DNA from: Planctomycetota bacterium
GTDB lineage: Bacteria > Planctomycetota > Phycisphaerae > WQYP01
Direction: 5' to 3'
NCBI GenBank assembly: GCA_021799715.1
Contig: JAJYZY010000131.1
Location: 1-6,258 of the forward strand
Length of the DNA: 6,258 bases
A model generated the notes under the pieces. That model was not told the DNA's origin. It did no database searches and worked only from the letters and a program-made list of their open reading frames with translations. The number at the start of each line of letters is the position of its first letter. The stretch's first letter is position 1. This document shows, piece by piece, positions 1 through 6,258 of the stretch. The translations under genes and the position numbers were made by a program.

Positions 1-9
1 TCGGCGCAA

Positions 10-834
10 ATGCCAGCGCAGCGCCCGGCCGGCAAAATTACGCTTGGCACGTTGAAAACCATGCGGCAGCAGCAGCAGCCGATTGCCATGCTGACGTGTT
101 ATGATTTTCCCACCGCCAAAATTTTAGCCACCTGCGGCGTGCCGGTTCTGCTGGTGGGGGATTCTGCCGCTACGACGGTACTGGGTGAATCATCCACGAT
201 TCATGCAACCATGGATTTTATGATCCTGCTGACCCGCGCTGTGCGGCGCGGGGCACCGGATGTTTTTCTGATGGGAGATATGCCCTTTGGCAGCTATGCC
301 ACGGAGGATTCCGCAGTATGTAATGGAAAAAGATTTTTGACCGATGCCACTGTGGATTGCGTGAAATTGGAATGCGATCTGCGGCATGAAAACATCGTGC
401 GGGCGATGTCCATGGCGGGCATTCCGGTTTGTGCGCATTTGGGCCTGTTGCCGCAACGGGCGGTGCAGCAGGGGGGATATCGCTATCAGGGGCGCACAGA
501 GCCAGAGGCCGATCGCCTGGTGCGGGAAGCCGTAGCCATGGTGCAGGCCGGTGCGGAACTGTTGCTGCTGGAAGCGGTTCCGGATCGCGTGAGTCGGCGG
601 ATTGTGGAAGCGGTGGGTTGCCCTGTTCTGGGGTGCGGAGCTGGGCCAAGCTGCCATGGCCATGTACTGGTATTGCATGATATGCTGGGCTATACGGAAA
701 AAGTGCCGCGGTTTGTGGAACGCTTCGGCGCGGTTCCGGCGGCGGTGGCGGAGGCGGCCAGTGCGTATGTACGGGCGGTGGAAACGCGGGCCTATCCACA
801 GGTTCGCCATGAATATGGCGTAAAGGAGTCGTAA
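10..834 (+). CDS. panB: 3-methyl-2-oxobutanoate hydroxymethyltransferase (ketopantoate synthase)
   Basis: Transfers a hydroxymethyl group from 5,10-methylenetetrahydrofolate to 3-methyl-2-oxobutanoate, giving ketopantoate, the first committed step of pantothenate and coenzyme A synthesis in the cytosol. The 274 residues match the usual length of about 264. Family landmarks appear in order: 'LTCYDFPTAK' near 28-37, metal-ligand Asp51 in 'LVGDS', Asp90 in 'LMGDMPFGSY', Lys119 and Glu121 in 'VKLE', His143 in 'AHLGLLPQ', 'GGYRYQGR' at 155-162, catalytic Glu188 in 'LLLLEAVP' and 'GCGAGP' at 208-213. The Gly-Gly that follows 'VKLE' in Escherichia coli-type enzymes is Cys-Asp here, which I take as lineage variation. 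The frame is open to the window edge, so an upstream start cannot be excluded, but the ATG at 10 gives the expected distance to the first motif. A run of four CAG codons (67-78) encodes Gln20-23. lpxB follows directly. Identification is firm. Confidence 0.94.
   Translation: MPAQRPAGKITLGTLKTMRQQQQPIAMLTCYDFPTAKILATCGVPVLLVGDSAATTVLGESSTIHATMDFMILLTRAVRRGAPDVFLMGDMPFGSYATEDSAVCNGKRFLTDATVDCVKLECDLRHENIVRAMSMAGIPVCAHLGLLPQRAVQQGGYRYQGRTEPEADRLVREAVAMVQAGAELLLLEAVPDRVSRRIVEAVGCPVLGCGAGPSCHGHVLVLHDMLGYTEKVPRFVERFGAVPAAVAEAASAYVRAVETRAYPQVRHEYGVKES
822..828 (+). promoter_or_regulatory. Ribosome binding site for lpxB, inside the end of panB
   Basis: AAAGGAG is a strong Shine-Dalgarno sequence lying in the last codons of panB. 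It is nine bases upstream of the ATC at 838, the normal spacing for a start codon, and about 60 bases from the first conventional in-frame start (TTG at 889). It therefore argues that lpxB translation begins at or very near 838, and that panB and lpxB are translationally coupled. Confidence 0.7.
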
Positions 835-837
835 GTC

Positions 838-1992
838 ATCAGTTCGCCGGTATTTTTTCTTTCCGCAGCTGAGCACAGCGGCGATGCCTTGGGAGCCGCC
901 TTAATAGAGGCATTGCGCGGAGAATTTCCCAAAGCGCGCTTTATTGGTATCGGCGGACCAAAAATGGCCAAAGCCGGTTGTCGGCTGTTTGCCGACCCAA
1001 CCAAAAATTCAGCGATGCTGGTGGGGGCGCTGGCCCAGGCGGGCTACTGGTTGGATCTGCTGAAGCGGTTGAAAAAAGAATTGGCGCTTGATAAGCCCGA
1101 CGTGATTATCCCGATTGATTCCCCCACGGTGAACTTACGAATCGCCCGCCTAGGGAAAAAATTGGGCGTGCCGGTTTGCTATTACGTAGCCCCGCAACTT
1201 TGGGCCTGGGCACCTTGGCGCATTAAAGTGGTTCGTGCCACGGTGGATACGCTGTGTTGCGTATTGCCATTTGAGCAGCATTATTTTGGCCACCAGGGTG
1301 TGCATACCGTATATGTGGGGCATCCGTTATTTGATCAGGCGGCCAACCGGTCGGAATCTGATCCGGAATTGGTAAAGCCCCCGCTGCCCGCCGCTCCGCT
1401 GCGTCTGGCGTTGCTGCCGGGGTCGCGCAAAGGGGAGATTGCCGCAAATTTACCGCCGATGCTGGAAACATTTCTTACTCTGCGTGGCAAGTTTCCGAGC
1501 ATTGCGGCGGTGGCGGCGGCAGCCGATGCGGAGCGCGCCTGGCAAATCCGGAATTTTCTGCCGCGATACGGCGCTAAAATTGACGTTCGCACGGGCGTTA
1601 CAGATGCCGTTATTCGCTGGGCGGATTTGGTCATTACCTGCAGTGGAACGGCGACTCTGCAAATAGCGCGGCATCATAAGCCCATGATTGTGCTGTATCA
1701 TGTGGCATGGTGGAAGTGGAATCTGGTGGGGCGGTTTTTAATTCAAAGTAAATTCCTATGCCTGGTAAATATTCTGGCGGATCGCGAGATTGTTCCGGAA
1801 TTTATGCCTTTTTACGGTCCGGTGCAGCCCGTCATTGATGCCGCCGGCGATTTATTGTCAAATCCCGACAAGCGCAAGGCTATGTCGCAGGAATTAGCAG
1901 CTCTCACCGCTCCCATGGCCGCTTATTCAGATCAAATGCCCGCAGCGCGGCGTGTGGCACTGGAAATCGCACGCCTTATGGCAATTCGATAA
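838..1992 (+). CDS. lpxB: Lipid-A-disaccharide synthase, probable non-standard ATC start
   Basis: GT19 glycosyltransferase that joins UDP-2,3-diacylglucosamine and lipid X (2,3-diacylglucosamine 1-phosphate) into the lipid A disaccharide at the inner face of the cytoplasmic membrane. Visible motifs, numbered from 838: 'AEHSGD' near 12-17 (AGEASGD in E. coli), 'GIGGPKMAKAG' near 37-47, Asp94 in 'IPIDSP' (counterpart of the functionally important Asp98), 'APQLWAWAPWR' near 118-128, 'LPGSR' ending at Arg197 (counterpart of Arg201), 'CSGTATLQ' and 'VNILADREIVPEF'. From 838 the product is 384 residues, as expected (E. coli 382). The first conventional start, TTG at 889, would give 367 residues and remove the AEHSGD motif, so I prefer ATC 838, which sits nine bases after AAAGGAG. 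A base error turning ATG into ATC is an alternative. The gene lies in the same frame as panB, three bases after its stop. Function is firm; the start is inferred. Confidence 0.88.
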   Translation: MSSPVFFLSAAEHSGDALGAALIEALRGEFPKARFIGIGGPKMAKAGCRLFADPTKNSAMLVGALAQAGYWLDLLKRLKKELALDKPDVIIPIDSPTVNLRIARLGKKLGVPVCYYVAPQLWAWAPWRIKVVRATVDTLCCVLPFEQHYFGHQGVHTVYVGHPLFDQAANRSESDPELVKPPLPAAPLRLALLPGSRKGEIAANLPPMLETFLTLRGKFPSIAAVAAAADAERAWQIRNFLPRYGAKIDVRTGVTDAVIRWADLVITCSGTATLQIARHHKPMIVLYHVAWWKWNLVGRFLIQSKFLCLVNILADREIVPEFMPFYGPVQPVIDAAGDLLSNPDKRKAMSQELAALTAPMAAYSDQMPAARRVALEIARLMAIR

Positions 1993-1996
1993 AATT

Positions 1997-2005
1997 TGCT
2001 ATACT
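1997..2005 (+). promoter_or_regulatory. Possible extended -10 promoter for the fusion gene
   Basis: TGCTATACT, just after the lpxB stop, fits the extended -10 form TGnTATAAT with one mismatch. No good -35 box is seen 16-18 bases upstream, which extended -10 promoters can tolerate. Transcription would start near 2012, leaving a leader of about 35 bases before the ATG at 2048. It could let the fusion gene and the ABC exporter be expressed apart from panB-lpxB. The match is to the E. coli sigma-70 consensus and may occur by chance. Confidence 0.35.
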
Positions 2006-2031
2006 TATTGGTTTGAACGTCGGGATGAGGT

Positions 2032-2037
2032 GAGGAG
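2032..2037 (+). promoter_or_regulatory. Ribosome binding site deciding the start of the fusion gene
   Basis: GAGGAG lies ten bases before the ATG at 2048. It supports that start over the in-frame GTG at 1952, which lies inside lpxB and would add 32 residues with no family resemblance. Confidence 0.7.
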
Positions 2038-2047
2038 AAGTGGATTA

Positions 2048-4594
2048 ATGACACAAACAACTTTATCACCTCCTGTAGTAACGCCGTCGCCAGTGGTTTA
2101 TTTCACTCAGCCAGCCGCGCGGTTATCGGTCCATGGAAAATTTTTGTGTTGTGGTGATGAGCCATTTCTTATAAAAGGCGCAACCTACGGGCCATTTCGC
2201 CCGGAGGCGGATGGGTGTGAATATCACACCCCTGAAAAGGTGGACGCCGATTTTTCCATGATGGCCGAACACGGCATTAACTCCGTGCGGCTATATACGG
2301 TTCCTCCCCGCTGGCTGTTGGATACCGCCCAACGGCATGGTCTGCACGTGTTTGTCGGATTGCCATGGGAGCAGCATATTGCCTTTCTGGATCATCCGCG
2401 AACGCGAAATTCAATAATAGATCGCGTGCGCAAGGGCGTGCAGCAGTGCGCGGGGCACCCGGCTTTACTGGCGTTCGCCATCGGCAATGAAATTCCGGCT
2501 CCTATTGTCCGCTGGTATGGATATCGCCGCATTGAGCGTTTTCTCAAACAACTCTACAGCGTGGCGAAAGAGGTTGATCCGGCGGCCTTGGTTACCTACG
2601 TCAATTATCCCACCACGGAATATTTGTATCTGCCCTTCCTGGACTTCATGGCGATGAATGTGTACCTGGAAGATAAGCAGAAGCTGCGCAAATATATCAG
2701 CCGCCTGCACAATATCGCCGGTGACAAGCCCCTGCTGCTGGCGGAAATCGGGATGGACAGCTTATCGAAAGGAGAATTGCAGCAGGCCGGCACGTTGGGC
2801 TGGCAGATTCGCACCGTATTTAAAAGCGGCTGCGCGGGGACTTTCCTGTTCGCCTGGACCGACGAATGGTACCGCGGCGGAAGCGAAATTACCGGTTGGG
2901 AGTTCGGACTTACCACACGCGATCGCCGCCCCAAACCCGCTTTGGCTGCCGCTCACGACGCCTTTTCAAAATTGCCATTCCGGGTTGATGCGAAATGGCC
3001 GAAAGTTTCCATTGTCATTTGCAGTTATAACGGCTCGCGCACCATTCGTTTTTGCCTGGACGGTGTTTCGCGCTTGCGCTACGCGGATTATGAAGTCATT
3101 GTCGTGGATGACGGCTCAACGGATGGGCTGGGGGAGATGGTGCGGGAATATCCCGTGAAATTAATTCAATCGCAAAATAAGGGCCTAAGCAATGCGCGCA
3201 ATCTTGGCTTGCAAGCCGCTACCGGGGAAATTGTCGCGTATCTGGATGATGACGCGTGTCCCACGCCGTACTGGCTGCATTTTCTGGTGGAAACTTTCCG
3301 CACCGGGAAATATGTCGGCGTGGGCGGACCGAACATTGCACCGCCCGGCGATGCGGATATTGCTGATGCGGTAGCCCATTCCCCCGGCGGCCCGATTCAT
3401 GTTTTGTTAAGCGATACGGAGGCCGAGCACATTCCCGGCTGCAACATGGCGTTTTTGACGCAGTCCTTGCGGGCGGTCGGTGGTTTTGACCCGCTATTTC
3501 GAATTGCCGGTGACGATGTGGATGCCTGTTGGCGGCTGCAGGCTCGCGGCTGGCACCTGGGCTTTAGTCCGGCGGCCGTGGTGTGGCATAAACGCAGAAA
3601 TTCGCTGCGCGCCTATTGGCGGCAACAGTTGAATTACGGTAAAGCCGAAGCCATGCTGGAACGTAAATGGCCTGAAAAATATAATGCCTTCGGCCATATC
3701 GCGTGGCACGGGCGGATTTATGGCCGCGGATTGTGGCAGTTTCTAAACTGGGGACACCGCAGAATATATCATGGCTCCTGGGGCGGAGCCTTGTTTCAAA
3801 GCGTGTATCACGGCTCGCCGGGGGTTATGATGTCATTGGCAATGACACCGGAATGGTATCTGGGCGTGCTGATGTTAAGCGTGATGTTCATGGTGGGCTT
3901 TTATTGGCACCCTGTCGTACTGGGCATACTGCTTCTGGCGGCCTTGACCGCGACCGTGACCCAGGCGGTCATTGGTGCTTTCTACTGCCGCTTTGATGAG
4001 GTTCCCCGCACGCGAAAGGCCGTGTTAAAATTGCGGCTCCTGACCATGTGGTGTTATCTCATTCAACCGGTGGCGCGCTTGCGTGGTAGACTTTCTCGAG
4101 GGTTATCACCTTGGCGGATGCGTATGCCAAGCGGGCTGGATATTCCTGTGCCGCGGGAATTTGTTCTCTGGAGCGAAGCGTGGCGCGGTACCGAAGATCG
4201 CCTGACTGATCTGGAATCCTTCCTTAAACAGGAAGGAATGTGTGTGCAGCGCGGGGGCGATTTTGACCGCTGGGACCTGACGTGTCGCAGCGGTACATTT
4301 GGCTCCCTGCGCATCCGGCTGGTCATGGAAGAGCATGGAAATGGCCGGCAACTGGCCCGATTGCGCACCTGGCCGACAGTTCCCCGCGTTATTTTGATGA
4401 TGTTGGTTACTTTAATTGGTCTGGGGATTTTTGATCTTAGTGCCCGCAGTTGGCCCGGGGCTATTCCCATGTTGCTGGTGGCCGGGGCGTTGGCGCTGCG
4501 GGTGTCCATGGATGCGGGAGCGGCGTTGGCGGTCATCTTCAAATACATCCGCCAGAGTCGGCCCGGTGAATGCGAAGTCAGGAATGATCGATGA
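2048..4594 (+). CDS. Membrane-bound fusion of a GH clan A-like domain and a family 2 glycosyltransferase
   Basis: 848 residues. Residues about 25-310 look like a clan GH-A (GH2 C-terminal/GH5-like) barrel: 'FLIKGATYGPF' at 40-50, 'GINSVRLYTVPP' at 76-87, 'IGNE' with candidate acid/base Glu148, 'LLLAEIG' with candidate nucleophile Glu233, and 'FAWTDEWY' at 268-275. Residues about 318-560 are a GT2 GT-A domain: 'VSIVICSYNG' at 320-329, 'VVDDGSTDG' at 352-360, 'NKGLSNARNLG' at 377-387, the DXD-type 'YLDDDA' with Asp400-402, 'GGFDPLF' at 478-484 and 'GDDVDACWRL' at 488-497. Hydrophobic pairs at about 602-645 and 779-827 suggest four membrane segments around a small unassigned domain at about 695-778. 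No signal peptide is seen, so both catalytic domains are probably cytosolic. It likely makes a glycan or glycolipid, and the GH part may hydrolyse, transglycosylate or only bind. The gene overlaps the downstream exporter by ATGA. Domain calls are confident; product and substrate are unknown. Confidence 0.87.
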   Translation: MTQTTLSPPVVTPSPVVYFTQPAARLSVHGKFLCCGDEPFLIKGATYGPFRPEADGCEYHTPEKVDADFSMMAEHGINSVRLYTVPPRWLLDTAQRHGLHVFVGLPWEQHIAFLDHPRTRNSIIDRVRKGVQQCAGHPALLAFAIGNEIPAPIVRWYGYRRIERFLKQLYSVAKEVDPAALVTYVNYPTTEYLYLPFLDFMAMNVYLEDKQKLRKYISRLHNIAGDKPLLLAEIGMDSLSKGELQQAGTLGWQIRTVFKSGCAGTFLFAWTDEWYRGGSEITGWEFGLTTRDRRPKPALAAAHDAFSKLPFRVDAKWPKVSIVICSYNGSRTIRFCLDGVSRLRYADYEVIVVDDGSTDGLGEMVREYPVKLIQSQNKGLSNARNLGLQAATGEIVAYLDDDACPTPYWLHFLVETFRTGKYVGVGGPNIAPPGDADIADAVAHSPGGPIHVLLSDTEAEHIPGCNMAFLTQSLRAVGGFDPLFRIAGDDVDACWRLQARGWHLGFSPAAVVWHKRRNSLRAYWRQQLNYGKAEAMLERKWPEKYNAFGHIAWHGRIYGRGLWQFLNWGHRRIYHGSWGGALFQSVYHGSPGVMMSLAMTPEWYLGVLMLSVMFMVGFYWHPVVLGILLLAALTATVTQAVIGAFYCRFDEVPRTRKAVLKLRLLTMWCYLIQPVARLRGRLSRGLSPWRMRMPSGLDIPVPREFVLWSEAWRGTEDRLTDLESFLKQEGMCVQRGGDFDRWDLTCRSGTFGSLRIRLVMEEHGNGRQLARLRTWPTVPRVILMMLVTLIGLGIFDLSARSWPGAIPMLLVAGALALRVSMDAGAALAVIFKYIRQSRPGECEVRNDR
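2213..2231. repeat. Perfect 8-bp inverted repeat with 3-base loop near the start of the fusion gene
   Basis: GGGTGTGA and TCACACCC flank ATA. The inner arms TGTGA and TCACA resemble Crp half-sites, but they are 3 bases apart rather than the 6 of the E. coli Crp consensus. The repeat lies inside codons for residues 56-62 of the fusion protein ('GCEYHTP'). It could be a hairpin in the mRNA, an operator-like site or chance. Confidence 0.5.
4217..4237. repeat. Perfect 8-bp inverted repeat with 5-base loop inside the fusion gene
   Basis: TCCTTCCT and AGGAAGGA flank TAAAC. The element sits inside codons for 'ESFLKQEG' in the C-terminal unassigned domain. There is no T-run after it and the frame continues, so it is not a terminator. 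No function is proposed. Confidence 0.45.
4580..4583 (+). promoter_or_regulatory. Ribosome binding site for the ABC exporter
   Basis: AGGA in the last codons of the fusion gene, seven bases before the ATG at 4591. Together with the ATGA stop-start overlap it indicates translational coupling. Confidence 0.6.
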
Positions 4595-6258
4595 ACGTGT
4601 CGGCCAAAACGGTTCGACCCGCCCGGCCCGGTGCCTTGCGCACGGCGGCACGGCTTTTGGCGTTGTGCATGGGCGGGGAAGTGCGAACAACAAGTGTGGG
4701 TCTGGTGCTGATGCTCTCCGGATCATTAATCGGGCTTTTGCAGCCGTGGCCGCTGAAATACATTATGAATGTGGTGGCGACAAAATCCGCACCGCCGGGA
4801 TTTCTGGTCGCCACACAAAACTTTATCGCGCATTTAATTCCTATCGGCAACAACAAGCTGGGGCTAATCGGATTGTTATGTCTGGCGTTGCTGCTTTTAA
4901 GTGTGGGCAGCGCTGCGATAACCGTCCTAAGCACCTGGCTTCTGGTTTCATCCGGCTTGCGCATGGTCTTTAAACTCCGCTGCCGCGTTTTTGAACATAT
5001 GCAACGCCTGCCCTTGAGTTTCCATGATTCCACCACGGTCGGCGACTCTTTATACCGCATTACCTGGGATACGTATGCTGTGCAGGCTCTGTTTAATGCG
5101 GGGTTGGTGCCGGGGATTTCATCGGTTGTCACACTCGTGGGCATTGCGATCGTGATGGTCGGACAGGATTGGGAGATCGCGGTGGTGGCTCTGGTTATCG
5201 GCTGCGTGTTGCTGGTGCTGGTTCATGGGCTGGAAAAGCCCACAACCGAGCTATCTACGCGTGTGCATGAATATGAGAGCCGCGTCAGTACGCGCGTGGA
5301 GCAAACCCTGGGCGGTATTCGCGCGGTGCAAGCCTTTGGCCGGGAGGCTTTGGAGTCAACGCGCTTTGCCAAGCAGGCCAATGAAAGCCTGAAGGCCAAT
5401 TTACGCCTTACGGTCCTGCAAACCGCCAGTCAAAGCGGCGTGGCCGTTTTGTTCGCTTGCGGTACTGCCGCCATCATATGGATGACGGCTCGCCGGGTGC
5501 TGGCCGGGCAGTTGTCACCGGGCGATATTGTTCTGATGGTCGGTTACACCGCCCTGTTGTTTAAGCCGCTGGAAACACTTTCTTATACCGTATCGTCCAT
5601 ACAAGGATCAGTAGCCGGAGCGCATCGGGTTTTTGAAATTTTGGATAAAAAACCCCTGATCAGTGATTCGCCCCATGCCACTGCGATCAAAACCCCGGTG
5701 CTGGGGAAAATCGAATTCGAGCATGTCACATTTGGTTACCAACCCGACCAAAAGGTTCTCGGCGGCGTTGACCTGACCATTCCCGCCGGTACTTCGGTGG
5801 CGATGGTAGGGCCTTCCGGTGCGGGAAAAACCACGTTGGCGTCGCTGATTTTACGCTTTTATGATCCGGTTCACGGGCGGATATTGCTCGATGGCCGCGA
5901 CTTACGCGACATTACGCTGGCGTCTTTGCGACGGCAGATTGCCATTGTGCCGCAGGAACCGGTGCTTTTTGATGTCAGCATTCATGAAAATATCGCCTAT
6001 TCCCGGCCGGAAGCCACCCTTGACGATGTCCATGCCGCCGCCCGCGCTGCCGGAGCCTGGGATTTTATTCAGGCATTGCCCGCGGGTTTTGATACGGTTA
6101 TCGGAGAGCGCGGCGTGATGCTCTCCGGCGGCCAACGGCAACGGTTGTCCCTGGCCCGCGCGTTTTTGAAAGATGCGAGAATTGTTGTGTTGGATGAACC
6201 CACCACCGGCCTGGATGCCCAAACCGAAGCAGATGTTTTATCTGCCCTGCGGCGGCTT
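4591..6258 (+). CDS. Type I ABC exporter, permease-ATPase half-transporter (3' end outside window)
   Basis: The first 556 residues are present with no stop; full-length family members run to about 580-620. It is a fused membrane and ATPase half-transporter of the MsbA/ABCB type, expected to work as a dimer in the cytoplasmic membrane. Hydrophobic segments lie at about 36-60, 91-118, 170-190, 194-212, 282-300 and 308-328, six in all. The coupling region includes 'LPLSFHDSTTVGDSLYRIT' at 140-158. The ATPase domain begins near 372: Walker A 'GPSGAGKTT' at 407-415, Q-loop Gln455 in 'VPQEP', signature 'LSGGQ' at 511-515, Walker B 'IVVLDEP' at 531-537 with catalytic Glu536, and D-loop 'GLDA' at 540-543. 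The H-loop lies beyond the window. All visible motifs are intact. The start overlaps the fusion gene stop by ATGA, so the cargo is probably the product of that enzyme; lipid A export is an alternative given nearby lpxB. Family is firm, cargo inferred. Confidence 0.92.
   Translation, partial: MNVSAKTVRPARPGALRTAARLLALCMGGEVRTTSVGLVLMLSGSLIGLLQPWPLKYIMNVVATKSAPPGFLVATQNFIAHLIPIGNNKLGLIGLLCLALLLLSVGSAAITVLSTWLLVSSGLRMVFKLRCRVFEHMQRLPLSFHDSTTVGDSLYRITWDTYAVQALFNAGLVPGISSVVTLVGIAIVMVGQDWEIAVVALVIGCVLLVLVHGLEKPTTELSTRVHEYESRVSTRVEQTLGGIRAVQAFGREALESTRFAKQANESLKANLRLTVLQTASQSGVAVLFACGTAAIIWMTARRVLAGQLSPGDIVLMVGYTALLFKPLETLSYTVSSIQGSVAGAHRVFEILDKKPLISDSPHATAIKTPVLGKIEFEHVTFGYQPDQKVLGGVDLTIPAGTSVAMVGPSGAGKTTLASLILRFYDPVHGRILLDGRDLRDITLASLRRQIAIVPQEPVLFDVSIHENIAYSRPEATLDDVHAAARAAGAWDFIQALPAGFDTVIGERGVMLSGGQRQRLSLARAFLKDARIVVLDEPTTGLDAQTEADVLSALRRL

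Noticed and set aside
67..78. Four tandem CAG units
   Set aside because: A short Gln run in the N-terminal part of PanB, too short to count as a meaningful repeat.
190..876. Long reverse-strand open frame of 228 codons opposite panB
   Set aside because: Its product is rich in His, Arg and Pro with no family motifs, and it lies entirely opposite well-supported panB and lpxB coding sequence.
1952..2047. In-frame upstream extension of the fusion gene from GTG 1952
   Set aside because: It lies in the last part of lpxB, encodes no recognisable motif, and a good ribosome binding site stands before ATG 2048.
3773..3790. Inverted repeat GGCTCC / GGAGCC with a 6-base loop
   Set aside because: Only a 6-bp stem in GC-rich coding sequence; expected by chance.
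4217..4237. Perfect hairpin considered as a terminator or attenuator
   Set aside because: It has no T-run, is centred in coding sequence, and the frame continues to the exporter.
4416..4973. Forward frame of 185 codons spanning the end of the fusion gene and the start of the exporter
   Set aside because: It is out of frame with both neighbours, and its sequence is low-complexity Trp/Arg/Gly-rich at the start and has no family features.
4578..5144. Reverse-strand open frame of 188 codons opposite the start of the exporter
   Set aside because: The + strand encodes a clear ABC exporter membrane domain here; the reverse product shows no motifs.
4591..6258. Naming the exporter msbA
   Set aside because: Many type I exporters share these motifs; coupling to a GH-GT2 enzyme rather than to lpxK or other lipid A genes makes the cargo uncertain.

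Overview
The window carries four genes on the + strand, tightly packed and without long gaps: a pantothenate gene (panB), the lipid A disaccharide synthase (lpxB), a large membrane protein joining a glycosidase-like domain to a family 2 glycosyltransferase, and an ABC exporter cut by the window edge. No RNA gene, CRISPR array, insertion sequence or attachment site is visible. Base composition looks even, with no sign of a recent insertion.

The organism is a Gram-negative-type bacterium that makes lipid A. The LpxB sequence around 'APQLWAWAPWR' and 'LPFEQHYF' resembles, from memory, LpxB of Planctomycetota, and the PanB variant fits the same idea. This assignment is tentative because no search was run.

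Layout. 10-834 is panB. 838-1992 is lpxB, which starts three bases after the panB stop in the same frame and has no ATG, GTG or TTG ahead of its conserved N-terminal motif; ATC at 838, behind a strong ribosome binding site, is the best candidate start. 1993-2047 is a short spacer with a possible extended -10 promoter and a good ribosome binding site. 2048-4594 is an 848-residue GH clan A-like / GT2 fusion with four predicted membrane segments and a short unassigned C-terminal domain. 4591-6258 is a type I ABC exporter (first 556 residues) that overlaps the fusion gene by ATGA.

How they may work together. PanB and LpxB are housekeeping enzymes of coenzyme A and lipid A synthesis. The last two genes are translationally coupled and look like a separate module: a membrane-bound enzyme that builds, and perhaps trims or rearranges, a glycan or glycolipid on the cytoplasmic side, followed by the exporter that could flip the product. 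No substrate can be read from the sequence. This synthesis-export pair next to lpxB is the most interesting part of the window.
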